Of a DNA stretch of 8,545 bases, positions 1 through 6,910 are shown in pieces; the stretch's first letter is position 1, and every line of letters begins with the position of its first letter. Source of the stretch: Rhodocyclales bacterium. Its GTDB lineage: Bacteria > Pseudomonadota > Gammaproteobacteria > Burkholderiales > Rhodocyclaceae. The stretch lies in NCBI GenBank assembly GCA_021286885.1, contig JAJTBM010000108.1, positions 1 to 8,545 of the forward strand, given 5' to 3'. A program made the position numbers and the translations under genes. The notes under the pieces are model-generated. The model saw only the letters and a program-made list of their open reading frames with translations, ran no database searches and had not been told where the DNA came from.

Positions 1-1128
1 GACTCACGTCATATCGGAACATCCGAGATTCGGCTGACGCCTGTGAATTTTGAAGGGGAAACCCGCTTCGAATCCCAATATCCGACCCTCATTCAGGCAA
101 GCGGGCATGTTCTTGGGGAAGCCATCAGCTGGGAACGTTCGGTGGACACCCCCGGGGGCAAGACGCGCTTCATGCATGCATCGAATGTCAAAGCCCTGGC
201 CGCTGAAGCTGACCGCAAGGTACGGGGGGGTGAAGCAATCATCCTGCCTCTGATTTCCTACTATGGGACAGGCAGATTGTGGCAGGAGCCACGGGCACAA
301 TCCCAGATCAAAAATGCCGACAAGCTGGTCGGGCAAAAAGACCTGTCCCGCTTTGAAGGCTACCGGAACAGTGTGGACCCCAGGCTTTCCATACGTGACC
401 TGGCGCTCTGGATTGCTCGCCAATCCTGGATCGGCTATCAGCAGGGGCGTGAAACGCCAGCCTTCCAGGTCGTCAAGCGAGCCATCATCAACTGTGTGGA
501 AGACGCTGAAAACCTGTACTTTGACCCCAAACGGGGTGAAGTCATCATGGTAATGCAGCACGGCGCACAACCCTTCTTCAACCTGAGTGACGGACAACGC
601 TGCATGCTGGCCATGGTAGGCGACATTGCCCAGAAAGCGGCCCGACTGAATCCCCACCTGGGCGCGCAGGTGCTGCATCAAACGCCGGGCGTTGTACTTA
701 TCGACGAACTAGACCTGCACCTTCACCCCCGCTGGCAACGGCGGATTGTGGATGACCTGCGCCAGACTTTTCCCAGCATTCAGTTCATCTGCACAACCCA
801 CTCCCCATTTTTGATCCAGTCTTTGAGAAGCGGCGAAGAACTGACCATGCTAGATGGGCAACCTACCGCTGATTTGGCCAACATGTCTGTTGAAGACATC
901 GCCCAGGGCATCATGGGAGTTCGCAACCCGCAGGTCAGCCTTCGCTACGAAACCATGAAGGGGGCAGCCAAGCAATACCTGCAAATCCTGGACGAGGCCG
1001 CCCTGGCACCGGAAGCCAAACTTGCCGAATTCAAGGAGCGCTTGGCCGAAACGATTGCGCCCTATGCAGACAACCCAGCCTTCCAAGCTTTTCTCGAAAT
1101 GAAGCGAGCCGCCCGTCTGGGAGAATGA
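1..1128 (+). CDS. PtuA-like P-loop ATPase (ABC/SMC-like AAA), 5' end outside window
   Basis: C-terminal 375 residues of a nucleotide-binding ATPase of the RecF/SMC/OLD-like class. The frame is open from base 1 with no stop, so the GTG at 43 is not the real start and the gene begins outside the window; the Walker A lysine must lie there. Seen here: an 'LPLISYYGTGRLW' segment (bases ~247-282), an ABC signature 'LSDGQ' at 583-597, Walker B 'VVLIDE' at 691-708 (Asp 703-705, catalytic Glu 706-708), a D-loop-like 'LDLHLHPRWQ', and a switch His in 'CTTHSP' (His 799-801). This arrangement is known for PtuA-type ATPases of Septu systems. The HNH nuclease gene starts three bases after the stop, which supports that role: the ATPase would bind and control the nuclease during phage infection (inference). 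GC is lower than in the genes to the right, hinting at transfer. Other OLD-like or AAA_21 ATPases remain possible. Confidence 0.85.
   Translation, partial: DSRHIGTSEIRLTPVNFEGETRFESQYPTLIQASGHVLGEAISWERSVDTPGGKTRFMHASNVKALAAEADRKVRGGEAIILPLISYYGTGRLWQEPRAQSQIKNADKLVGQKDLSRFEGYRNSVDPRLSIRDLALWIARQSWIGYQQGRETPAFQVVKRAIINCVEDAENLYFDPKRGEVIMVMQHGAQPFFNLSDGQRCMLAMVGDIAQKAARLNPHLGAQVLHQTPGVVLIDELDLHLHPRWQRRIVDDLRQTFPSIQFICTTHSPFLIQSLRSGEELTMLDGQPTADLANMSVEDIAQGIMGVRNPQVSLRYETMKGAAKQYLQILDEAALAPEAKLAEFKERLAETIAPYADNPAFQAFLEMKRAARLGE
1119..1124 (+). promoter_or_regulatory. Ribosome binding site of the HNH gene
   Basis: GGGAGA lies seven bases before the ATG at 1132 and inside the last codons of the ATPase gene. 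It supports 1132 as the start over the out-of-frame ATG at 1125, and shows the two genes are translated from one message. Confidence 0.6.
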
Positions 1129-1131
1129 TCC

Positions 1132-1869
1132 ATGCGCCCCATTCGTCGCGGCCCAAGCCCCATTGCCGGAGACTTTTCTCCTTACACCCAGGCCCAAGCA
1201 CATCTGGTGACTCAGTTGGGGCCTTATTGCAGCTATTGCGAACGCCGGGTAGCCACTCAACTCGCCGTAGAACATATTCAGCCCAAAGGCCTGCCCGCCT
1301 ACGCCCACCTGATTGGCCGTTGGGACAACTATCTACTTGCCTGCGTGAATTGCAACGCCTGCAAAAAGGATAAAGACGTCGTCCTGTCCGATATTCTGTT
1401 GCCCGACCGGGACAATACATCTGTCGCTTTCAGTTATCAGCCCGACGGCAAAATCCTTCCCTCCACCCAATGCACGCAATCAGGGATGGCTCAGCATGCC
1501 CGGAACACCCTGGCCCTGACAGGGCTCGACAAACCAAGCACCACCCACCTGGATCCGAACAGCCGGTACGTAGCCCTGGATCGCGTATCCCAGCGCATGG
1601 AAGCCTGGATGGTTGCCGAAGAAGCCCGCGCAGATATAGAAGCCTCTCCCGGCAACAACGCAGTACGCCGAAGCGCCATCCGCACAGCTCAAGGGTACGG
1701 ATTTTTCAGTATCTGGATGACCGTCTTTCAGCACGACCCCGATATGAGAAAACGTCTGATCCAAGCATTTCCAGGCACCCAAGACAGCGGCTGCTTTGAT
1801 CCCGTAACAACAGATCCAGTATCCCCAGCGCCCAATCCAGACGATTTACCAAAAGGCGCAAAGATATGA
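1132..1869 (+). CDS. PtuB-like HNH endonuclease
   Basis: Complete 245-residue HNH nuclease, predicted to cut DNA in the cytoplasm as effector of the ATPase encoded just upstream. The HNH core is clear: zinc cysteines C33 and C36 in 'CSYCER', the catalytic pair E47-H48 in 'AVEHIQPK', 'WDNYLLAC' with N66 as the middle HNH residue, and a second zinc pair C71/C74 in 'CVNCNACK'. The opening 'MRPIRRG.SP' followed by an LG.YCSYCE core is what I associate with the PtuB group, and a length near 240 residues fits. Residues ~90-215 are a mixed helical region without a motif I recognise; the last ~25 residues are Pro/Asp-rich and probably disordered. The start at 1132 has a good Shine-Dalgarno. The stop overlaps the next gene's start (ATGA, 1866-1869). 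Retron Ec78 uses the same ATPase-HNH pair, so a reverse transcriptase and ncRNA could lie left of the window. HNH family sure; Septu assignment likely. Confidence 0.85.
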   Translation: MRPIRRGPSPIAGDFSPYTQAQAHLVTQLGPYCSYCERRVATQLAVEHIQPKGLPAYAHLIGRWDNYLLACVNCNACKKDKDVVLSDILLPDRDNTSVAFSYQPDGKILPSTQCTQSGMAQHARNTLALTGLDKPSTTHLDPNSRYVALDRVSQRMEAWMVAEEARADIEASPGNNAVRRSAIRTAQGYGFFSIWMTVFQHDPDMRKRLIQAFPGTQDSGCFDPVTTDPVSPAPNPDDLPKGAKI

Positions 1870-2771
1870 TCGCCCCCACCCCAGACCAATTTGCCGCCTG
1901 CTTCCTGGGCCTCGCCCTGGGGGACGCATGGGGTGCGCCCTTCGAGGGCGGGCCTCTGGAACGGCTGCTCTGGAGGCTGATCGGCACGACCCGCCAGGGG
2001 GCACGGCGCTGGACGGACGATACCCAGATGTCGATGGACGTGGCCGAATCCCTGCTCGCCTGTGGCCGGCTGGATCAAGCCGACCTGGCCCGGCGCTTCG
2101 CCCACAGCTACCACTGGAGCCGAGGTTATGGGCCGGGGGCCGCCCGGGTGCTCAAGCGCATTCGCCGGGGGCAAGACTGGCAAAGCGCCAGCCGGGCGGT
2201 GTATCGGGACGGCTCCTACGGCAACGGCGGCGCCATGCGGGCCCCCATCCTGGCCCTGTTCTGTGCCCGCCAGCCGGACGCCCTGGCCGAAACCGTGCGC
2301 CAGGCCACCCTCATCACCCACGCCCACCCTTTGGGCATTGAAGGCGCCCAACTGGTGGCCCGGGCCACTGCCCTGGCCCTGGCCCACACCCCACCCGACG
2401 CAACCCTGGCCACCCTCAGCCAGGAGGCCCAACACGCGCCGTTTGCCCAAAAACTGGCGCTGGCCACCCACTGGCTCGCCCAGGGCACCGACGTCAGCCC
2501 CAAAACCCTGGCGGCCAGCCTGGGCAACGGGATTGCGGCGGCAGATGCCTGCATCAGCGCCATTTTCATTGCCCTGCACTTTGCCGAGCGCCCCTTTAAA
2601 GAAATGCTGGATTTTGTGGCCCGCTGCGGTGGCGACACCGACACTCTGGGCGCCATGGCCGGTGCCCTATGGGGCGCCCACCGGGGCACCCAGGCCCTCC
2701 CCGAAGAGCTGCTGGCCAAGCTGGAACAAAGGGCGCGGATAGAAGCACTGGGGCGGCGCTTATTTCAATAG
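1866..2771 (+). CDS. ADP-ribosylglycohydrolase (DraG/ARH family)
   Basis: Complete 301-residue protein of the ADP-ribosylglycohydrolase fold, which uses a two-Mg2+ centre to remove ADP-ribose from proteins or nucleic acids. Diagnostic motifs: 'GLALGDAWGAPFEG' (residues 15-28), the metal-binding 'WTDDTQM' (49-55, D51/D52/T53), 'GSYGNGGAMR' in the middle, and the C-terminal 'GGDTDTLGAMAG' (255-266; D257, D259, T260). All expected metal ligands are present, so it should be active. There is no signal peptide, so it should be cytosolic. The ATG overlaps the HNH stop in ATGA, and AAAGG at 1852-1856 may serve as ribosome site, so translation is probably coupled. GC is well above the two upstream genes (67-72% in counted rows). 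It could be a defence-operon component reversing an ADP-ribosylation mark, or a resident gene that the nuclease module landed beside. No ADP-ribosyltransferase is visible, so the substrate is unknown. Confidence 0.9.
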   Translation: MIAPTPDQFAACFLGLALGDAWGAPFEGGPLERLLWRLIGTTRQGARRWTDDTQMSMDVAESLLACGRLDQADLARRFAHSYHWSRGYGPGAARVLKRIRRGQDWQSASRAVYRDGSYGNGGAMRAPILALFCARQPDALAETVRQATLITHAHPLGIEGAQLVARATALALAHTPPDATLATLSQEAQHAPFAQKLALATHWLAQGTDVSPKTLAASLGNGIAAADACISAIFIALHFAERPFKEMLDFVARCGGDTDTLGAMAGALWGAHRGTQALPEELLAKLEQRARIEALGRRLFQ

Positions 2772-2804
2772 TCTGCGCACAGGATCGCCACACCACACCA
2801 CAGC
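2772..2804. other. Convergent intergenic gap, no terminator seen
   Basis: Only 33 bases separate the stop of the plus-strand glycohydrolase (TAG 2769-2771) from the stop of the minus-strand CHAT gene (TGA 2807-2805). I see no GC-rich hairpin with a T-run on either strand. The two operons therefore end tail to tail and their transcripts may overlap. Confidence 0.5.
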
Positions 2805-3704
2805 TCAGCCCCCGTCCCCCACGATCACGTAGGGCGCCCAGAACATCGGGTGGGCGTAGCTGTACTGGCCGCCTTGCTGCTGCATCAGGCCCAGGGCGGC
2901 TTGCTGGAGCAAGATGGCGCGGGCCGTGTTGGGCTCTTCGGCCTGACGGCGGAAGGTGTCGGTGGTGAGCAGCCGCGCCGATACGGTTTCCACCGGCCAG
3001 TGGGTCACCAACAGGGCCCGGGCGCCCGCGTAGAAGAAGGCGCGCCCCAGACCGGACACCGCCTCGCTCCCCTTGCCGCTGGAAGAGGCGGTGTTACACG
3101 CCGAAAGCACCACCCAGTCGGCGTTGAGCTTGAGGGTGAGGATTTCTTCCATGGTCAGCATGCCGTCCAGCCCGGGGGCCGCAGCTTCGCCGGTGAGACC
3201 TGGGTTGCTGAGGGCCAGGGCGGGCTGGTAGAGGCCGGGCATTTCACCGGGCACCAGGCCGTGGGTGGCAAACATCACCACCCGGTACGGGCGCAGGTCG
3301 GTCTGGCGGGCATTGGTTTCGGTGGCGCGCTGCTGGAGATAGGTGTCTTGGCCCGCATCGGCGCGCAGGGCCTGGGCCACCTGGCGGATTTCCTCGGCGG
3401 TATCGGGCAGGGGCGAGAGCAGGCTGAAATCCAGAGCGCTGGCCACATTGGCCTGGCTGACCGCCGCAGCGGCTGCCGGCTTGATGGCCAGATTGCGGTA
3501 CTGGGGCTGGCCCGGGCTGGCGGCCCGGGTAGGCGCAGGGGCGGCATCCTGACTGAACAAGGGGTCGCCAAAGCCGATGAAGGGCTTGCTCGCCCGGCTG
3601 GCGCGCCCGGCATCCCGCTGGCGCAGCACTGGCAGGGCCAGGGCGGCAGGCAGCTGGGAGATGGCCACCTGACGAATCAGCCACGGGGCTGGCCATGGAG
3701 GCAA
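2805..3704 (-). CDS. CHAT protease domain, C-terminal fragment of a frameshifted TPR-CHAT gene
   Basis: Carries the catalytic part of the CHAT (caspase-HetF associated with TPRs) domain. The His is in 'VVMFATHGLVPG' (residue 148, bases 3261-3263) and the Cys in 'VVLSACNTA' (residue 203, bases 3096-3098). The typical following segment 'GLGRAFFYAGARALLVTHWPV' and the C-terminal 'HPMFWAPYVIVGDGG' are intact. The fragment is not an independent gene. Its only candidate start is a TTG at 3704 inside the reading frame of the upstream piece, without a ribosome site, and the residues from 'PWLIRQVAISQLP' on continue the CHAT domain begun in the piece ending at 3677. The intact gene would encode about 880 residues with a signal peptide. 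As read, the catalytic half would not be made unless the frameshift is a sequencing error or is bypassed. Confidence 0.8.
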   Translation of the reverse strand: MPPWPAPWLIRQVAISQLPAALALPVLRQRDAGRASRASKPFIGFGDPLFSQDAAPAPTRAASPGQPQYRNLAIKPAAAAAVSQANVASALDFSLLSPLPDTAEEIRQVAQALRADAGQDTYLQQRATETNARQTDLRPYRVVMFATHGLVPGEMPGLYQPALALSNPGLTGEAAAPGLDGMLTMEEILTLKLNADWVVLSACNTASSSGKGSEAVSGLGRAFFYAGARALLVTHWPVETVSARLLTTDTFRRQAEEPNTARAILLQQAALGLMQQQGGQYSYAHPMFWAPYVIVGDGG

Positions 3705-5449
3705 AGGGCACGGGGCCGGGGGGTTTCCTGCCAGGGCTCGGTGAGTAGCACCGAAAACGGCAGCTGCCCCAGGGGGCCGTGGGGCACCAGCACCAGTTTG
3801 CGGGCGCCGCTCCAGCCCTCGGCCACGGGGGCCAGCAGGCTGGCGTAGAGCTGATGGGCAGTCTTGCTATCAAAGTTGGAAACCCGCCCCAGGGTGGCTT
3901 CATTGGGGTCCAGGCCGTGGCGCAGACGGGTAACGGCGGCAGCCACCGCATCGGCCCCCAGGGGTGCCACCACAAAGCGTACCGCGCCTTGGGCGCCAAA
4001 GGCCCAGATCAGGGTGCGATCCGACGTGGCATACACCGACACCAGGGCCTCGTCCGGCCCAAGATATTTTTGCAGCTCGCGGGGGGTGAGCGCCTGGGGG
4101 TTGAGCAGCCCGGCGTAGGCCGGGAACTTGCGTTGCAACTCCTTGAGGGTGGCTTCGTGGTCGCTGCGCAGGGTGTTGAGGCGGGCGCGCATGTCGGCCA
4201 CCACCTTGTCCTGCTCGGCCACCCGCCCCCGGGCCAGCAGGTTGTTGAGGCCGTCGGTGAGGGCGGCCATTTCATTATCCTGATCCTGCTCCTTGCGGGC
4301 CAGATCGGCCAGGGCCGGGTTGTCGGGGATGCTACGGCTGGCGGCAGCGGCCAGGGCGCGCTGGACGGTGCTGCCCCGGGCGATGTCGGCCAGCCGGAAG
4401 CTTTCTTCGATGGCAGCAGGCGCCTCCGGGCCGCCCTGGCGAGCCACGTCGGACAGCAGGTTGAGGTAGCCCTCCAGCAGCCAGTTCATCTGGGCGGTGC
4501 GCAAAACGCCGGACTCTGCCGAACCCCGCTCCCCGTGGATCAGGGCGAGCAGGCGCGGCACCGCATCGGCCAGCAGGCGGGCGAGCCGCAAAGAGCTTTC
4601 CTGGGCGCCCAGGGCCTGGATGGACTGGATCGCCTCTTCGGCAATCCGGCGCGCCTCCGGGTTGCGCCCCTGCTCCACCGCCACCCGCACCAGGGGCGGT
4701 GCGATGCGCGCCATGGCTGCAGGGCGCAGCTGTTTGGCGAGGGCAGACTCCATGAGCTGGCGCTGGGTCAGCAGCAGCGCACCGGCCTCGGTCAGGCGCC
4801 CTTGGTTGATCTGCAACTGGGCCAGCTCGGCGGCACACTCGGCCAACTGGAAGTCGGCCTCGCCGGGGTTGAAGCGGCCAAACTCGGCGAGGGAACTCAG
4901 GCAGGCCTGGAAGGCCGCTTCGGCTTCCACCGGATGCCCGAAACTACTGTGCATCTGACCGGTGGCCCAGGCCAGCTGGCCTTGCCACAGGCTGCCCCGC
5001 TGGGCCCAGTTGCGCTTGGTGCGCATGATGCCCAACTGGCTCTGGAGCGCATTCAGGGCGGCCTGGGCGCCGTCCTTGTCGTGCAGGGCCGAACGCTGGA
5101 CCACCAGCCCGGTCATGGCGGGAATCTTCATCCCCTCGCCCCCCGCCGTGGTGATTTCCAGCTCGCCCATGCGGCTGGCCATCAGGGGGTTGCCCCGGTC
5201 GGAGTAATACTGGCGCAGCATCCGGTAGATCCAGAAGCTGTCCGGGTGGCTGCTGCCCAGGGTGGTCAAGGCCTGCTCCAGCATGCGCCGCTCCCCTTCC
5301 CCATCCTGCGCGGCCCGAGCCTGGAGGGCTTGATCCAGATAAGGACGCACGCTGGCCGGAGCGTTCTGGAACACTTCTGCCGACCCCGCCCCCTGGGCGG
5401 CAAGGCTGAACGGCAGACTGAGCACAAGGGCAAGATGACGCAGACGCAT
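3677..5449 (-). CDS. Exported TPR-CHAT protein, N-terminal fragment (frameshifted, lacks catalytic dyad)
   Basis: 590-residue product. Residues 1-25 are a Sec-type signal peptide (MRLRH, then a Leu/Ala core, ending near 'AQGAGSA'), so the protein should be periplasmic or secreted. Residues ~30-330 are helical, TPR-like pairs with Ala/Leu/Gly spacing, a binding platform for partner proteins. Residues ~380-440 form a probable coiled coil. From ~445 ('FPAYAGLLNPQ', 'ELQKYLGPDEALVSVYAT') the first half of a CHAT domain starts and runs to 'LVLVPHGPLGQLPFSVLLTEPWQ'. The last ~14 residues ('RPRALCLHGQPRG') are out-of-frame junk after the C-run at 3718-3723. The ATG at 5449 lies 13 bases after the stop of the gene before it, with only a weak ribosome site (GAAAG), so it probably depends on that gene. 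It is the last gene of the minus-strand operon. Confidence 0.85.
   Translation of the reverse strand: MRLRHLALVLSLPFSLAAQGAGSAEVFQNAPASVRPYLDQALQARAAQDGEGERRMLEQALTTLGSSHPDSFWIYRMLRQYYSDRGNPLMASRMGELEITTAGGEGMKIPAMTGLVVQRSALHDKDGAQAALNALQSQLGIMRTKRNWAQRGSLWQGQLAWATGQMHSSFGHPVEAEAAFQACLSSLAEFGRFNPGEADFQLAECAAELAQLQINQGRLTEAGALLLTQRQLMESALAKQLRPAAMARIAPPLVRVAVEQGRNPEARRIAEEAIQSIQALGAQESSLRLARLLADAVPRLLALIHGERGSAESGVLRTAQMNWLLEGYLNLLSDVARQGGPEAPAAIEESFRLADIARGSTVQRALAAAASRSIPDNPALADLARKEQDQDNEMAALTDGLNNLLARGRVAEQDKVVADMRARLNTLRSDHEATLKELQRKFPAYAGLLNPQALTPRELQKYLGPDEALVSVYATSDRTLIWAFGAQGAVRFVVAPLGADAVAAAVTRLRHGLDPNEATLGRVSNFDSKTAHQLYASLLAPVAEGWSGARKLVLVPHGPLGQLPFSVLLTEPWQETPRPRALCLHGQPRG
3685..3723 (-). 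other. Double +1 frameshift site in the CHAT gene (C6 and C4 runs)
   Basis: On the minus strand, a C6 run (3723-3718) and a C4 run (3688-3685) flank 29 bases. Dropping one C from each gives one continuous CHAT sequence: '...TEPWQETP', then 'GPVPFASMAS', then 'PWLIRQVAISQLP'. So the sequence carries two extra Cs relative to an intact gene. Homopolymer position makes sequencing error plausible; true slippage mutations are the alternative. Confidence 0.7.
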
Positions 5450-5462
5450 GGCGAGGGCTTTC

Positions 5463-6308
5463 TCAGTGGCTGTGTTGCAGTTTCAGGCTCTGGGAGATGA
5501 GCGGATAGGTACCCGGCGGCGTTTCCTGGACAAAGCGGGAGCCGGTGGCATCGTCCTGGCGGTTGGCCGGGGCGGTGGACGCATTCCCCGTGAGGGAACG
5601 GGGGTCGCGCAGGGTTACGACCAATTGCTCATCGCCAGTGGCGCCGGCAAATTCGAAGTAGTCATTCCGGTTCAGGGGCAGCAGCACCTCAACCCCATGT
5701 TGCAGGCGCACCGCCTCATCGGCCCGGGCCGGATAGATCTGCTTGCGCTCGCCTGTGGGGGTGATGTTTTCGATCACCAGCAGGCTATCGAAGGTGGGCA
5801 ACACCTTGAGCTTGATCCGGTCGCCATCCTTGAAGCCCTCGCTCACCGGGCGCAGGCCAGTGGCTTGGCCCTGGCGGTCAAAGCCCACAATCGCCACGTG
5901 CGCACCCTGGTAGTTTTCCTGACCATTTTCCACGCGTATGGGGGCGTTCGGCTCCCCCACCACCACGTTTGCGGGGGCGCCAGCAGACTTGGCCCCGAGG
6001 GCGTAGCGGGCCAGGGGCACGATCAGCGCAGTGGTGCTGTTGGCGTTGAGTTTTTTGAGGGTTGCCGGGTCGTTCAGGCTCTCGGTCAGGCGGTCGTTGA
6101 GCCAGCTCGACAGGGCCGACATGGCCAGCTTCATGGCCATATTGAGCAGAATGCCCCAGAACAGAAACTTGGGCTGGGCGGCATCCTGTTCCCCCTCTTC
6201 CTGGGCCGGGGGTACGGGGGCTGCGGCAGCGGCCACGCTCTGGGTAGACACCACCAGCAGGTGGCTGGCCGCCAGCCACAAAGCCAGCAGACGGGCAAAA
6301 GCTTTCAT
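5463..6308 (-). CDS. Exported protein with DUF4384-like region
   Basis: Complete 281-residue protein. Residues 1-27 are a signal peptide ('MKAFARLLALWLAASHLLVV', then 'SVAAAA'), with no lipobox Cys. A second hydrophobic, Met/Leu/Ala-rich stretch at ~47-66 ('FLFWGILLNMAMKLAMSALS') could anchor the mature protein or be an amphipathic helix. Residues ~130-245 resemble DUF4384, a beta-rich module common beside caspases: 'VAIVGFDRQG', 'VSEGFKDGDRIKLKVLP', 'DSLLVIENITPTGERKQIYP', then 'EVLLPLNRNDYFEF' and 'EQLVVTLRDPRS'. A strong Shine-Dalgarno decides the start. It lies 42 bases after the caspase/DUF4384 stop and 13 before the CHAT gene, so all are one transcription unit. It is probably a non-catalytic envelope partner of the two proteases (inference). 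I do not recognise a named gene. Confidence 0.8.
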   Translation of the reverse strand: MKAFARLLALWLAASHLLVVSTQSVAAAAAPVPPAQEEGEQDAAQPKFLFWGILLNMAMKLAMSALSSWLNDRLTESLNDPATLKKLNANSTTALIVPLARYALGAKSAGAPANVVVGEPNAPIRVENGQENYQGAHVAIVGFDRQGQATGLRPVSEGFKDGDRIKLKVLPTFDSLLVIENITPTGERKQIYPARADEAVRLQHGVEVLLPLNRNDYFEFAGATGDEQLVVTLRDPRSLTGNASTAPANRQDDATGSRFVQETPPGTYPLISQSLKLQHSH

Positions 6309-6316
6309 GGAGAATG

Positions 6317-6321
6317 CTCCT
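6317..6321 (-). promoter_or_regulatory. Strong ribosome binding site for the exported DUF4384-like gene
   Basis: AGGAG reads on the minus strand eight bases before the ATG at 6308. It is the best Shine-Dalgarno in this operon and fixes the start of that gene. Confidence 0.65.
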
Positions 6322-6350
6322 GATTCAAAGGTTGCAGCGGAGAGCGGCCA

Positions 6351-6899
6351 TCAACGCGCCACCTCATCAATGGTGAGCAGAGCCGCGCCATAGGCGTTGG
6401 AGCAACGCTTGCGGATCCCGATATTGCGGGTACTGGGCAAGCTCTGGCATTCGGCAGAGGCTTCCTGGGGCGAACCTGCGGTAACGAGCTGGATGTCCTT
6501 GGCCGCATGGGCGGGCGCCTCAGAGAAAGGCCCGGCAGCCTGGAGCCCCGCCGCCTTAAAATCCCGGGGTGCATCCGACACAATCGCCAGCAGGGTGTCG
6601 CGCCCGGCAGGCCCTTCGGCGGTGAGATCCCAGGCCGAGCGGGGCAGGCGCATGGAGCCGCCCGGCTCGATGAGGTTGTTGCGATCCAGCTGATTGGGGA
6701 AGAGCAGGTCGAACACCTGTCCATCGGAGCCCACCATCAGCAGATACACATAGCCCCCTTCCCGGGAGCTGAGGGTGAGATCCAGGCTGTCTTTGCCGAT
6801 CACCAGACGGGGCTTGCTGCTGGTGAGCGTAACGAGGCGCCGGTCATCCCGGCTGTTGTAGATGTCGGTCAGCGCCCCCAGGGCCGAAGGCTTGGCCAC
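6351..6899 (-). CDS. DUF4384 domain, detached C-terminus of the caspase protein
   Basis: 182 residues if read from a GTG at 6899. The core is typical DUF4384: 'RLVIGKDSLDLTLSSREGGY' leading to 'VYLLMVGSDGQVFDLLFPN', then 'NLIEPGGSMRLPRSAWDL' and 'GRDTLLAIVSDAPRDF'. This beta-sandwich-like module often follows caspase or kinase domains; its role is not established. The C-terminal 60 residues contain two Cys ('AECQSL', 'KRCSNAYG') that could form a disulfide if exported. It has no own ribosome site. The frame is open upstream to the C6 run at 6914-6919, reading 'LAPAPVAKPSA', which continues the Pro/Ala linker of the caspase fragment. I therefore read it as the C-terminal domain of one caspase-linker-DUF4384 protein split by a single missing C, not as a separate gene. 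Confidence 0.75.
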   Translation of the reverse strand: MAKPSALGALTDIYNSRDDRRLVTLTSSKPRLVIGKDSLDLTLSSREGGYVYLLMVGSDGQVFDLLFPNQLDRNNLIEPGGSMRLPRSAWDLTAEGPAGRDTLLAIVSDAPRDFKAAGLQAAGPFSEAPAHAAKDIQLVTAGSPQEASAECQSLPSTRNIGIRKRCSNAYGAALLTIDEVAR

Positions 6900-6910
6900 A
6901 GGCGCAGGGG

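Noticed and set aside
43..45. GTG as start codon of the ATPase
   Set aside because: The frame is open from base 1 and the upstream residues fit the protein; the essential Walker A region is missing, so the gene must begin before the window.
1728..2579. Minus-strand open frame opposite the glycohydrolase
   Set aside because: It is Gly/Ala/Pro-rich without motifs, and the plus-strand protein carries all ADP-ribosylglycohydrolase metal ligands.
2772..2804. Possible bidirectional terminator between the convergent operons
   Set aside because: No inverted repeat with a T-run is visible in the 33 bases.
2850..3848. Plus-strand open frame of 332 residues opposite the CHAT catalytic region
   Set aside because: It is opposite a catalytic domain with intact His/Cys motifs and shows no domain, and its own composition is typical of an antisense shadow.
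3779..5500. Plus-strand open frame of 573 residues opposite the TPR-CHAT gene
   Set aside because: Its translation is His/Gly/Gln-rich with no recognisable domain, and it is the mirror of a well-supported protein with signal peptide and CHAT features. GC-rich coding DNA commonly leaves such open antisense frames.
5448..6323. Plus-strand open frame opposite the exported DUF4384-like gene
   Set aside because: The minus strand has a clear signal peptide, a strong Shine-Dalgarno and operon position; the plus frame has none of these.
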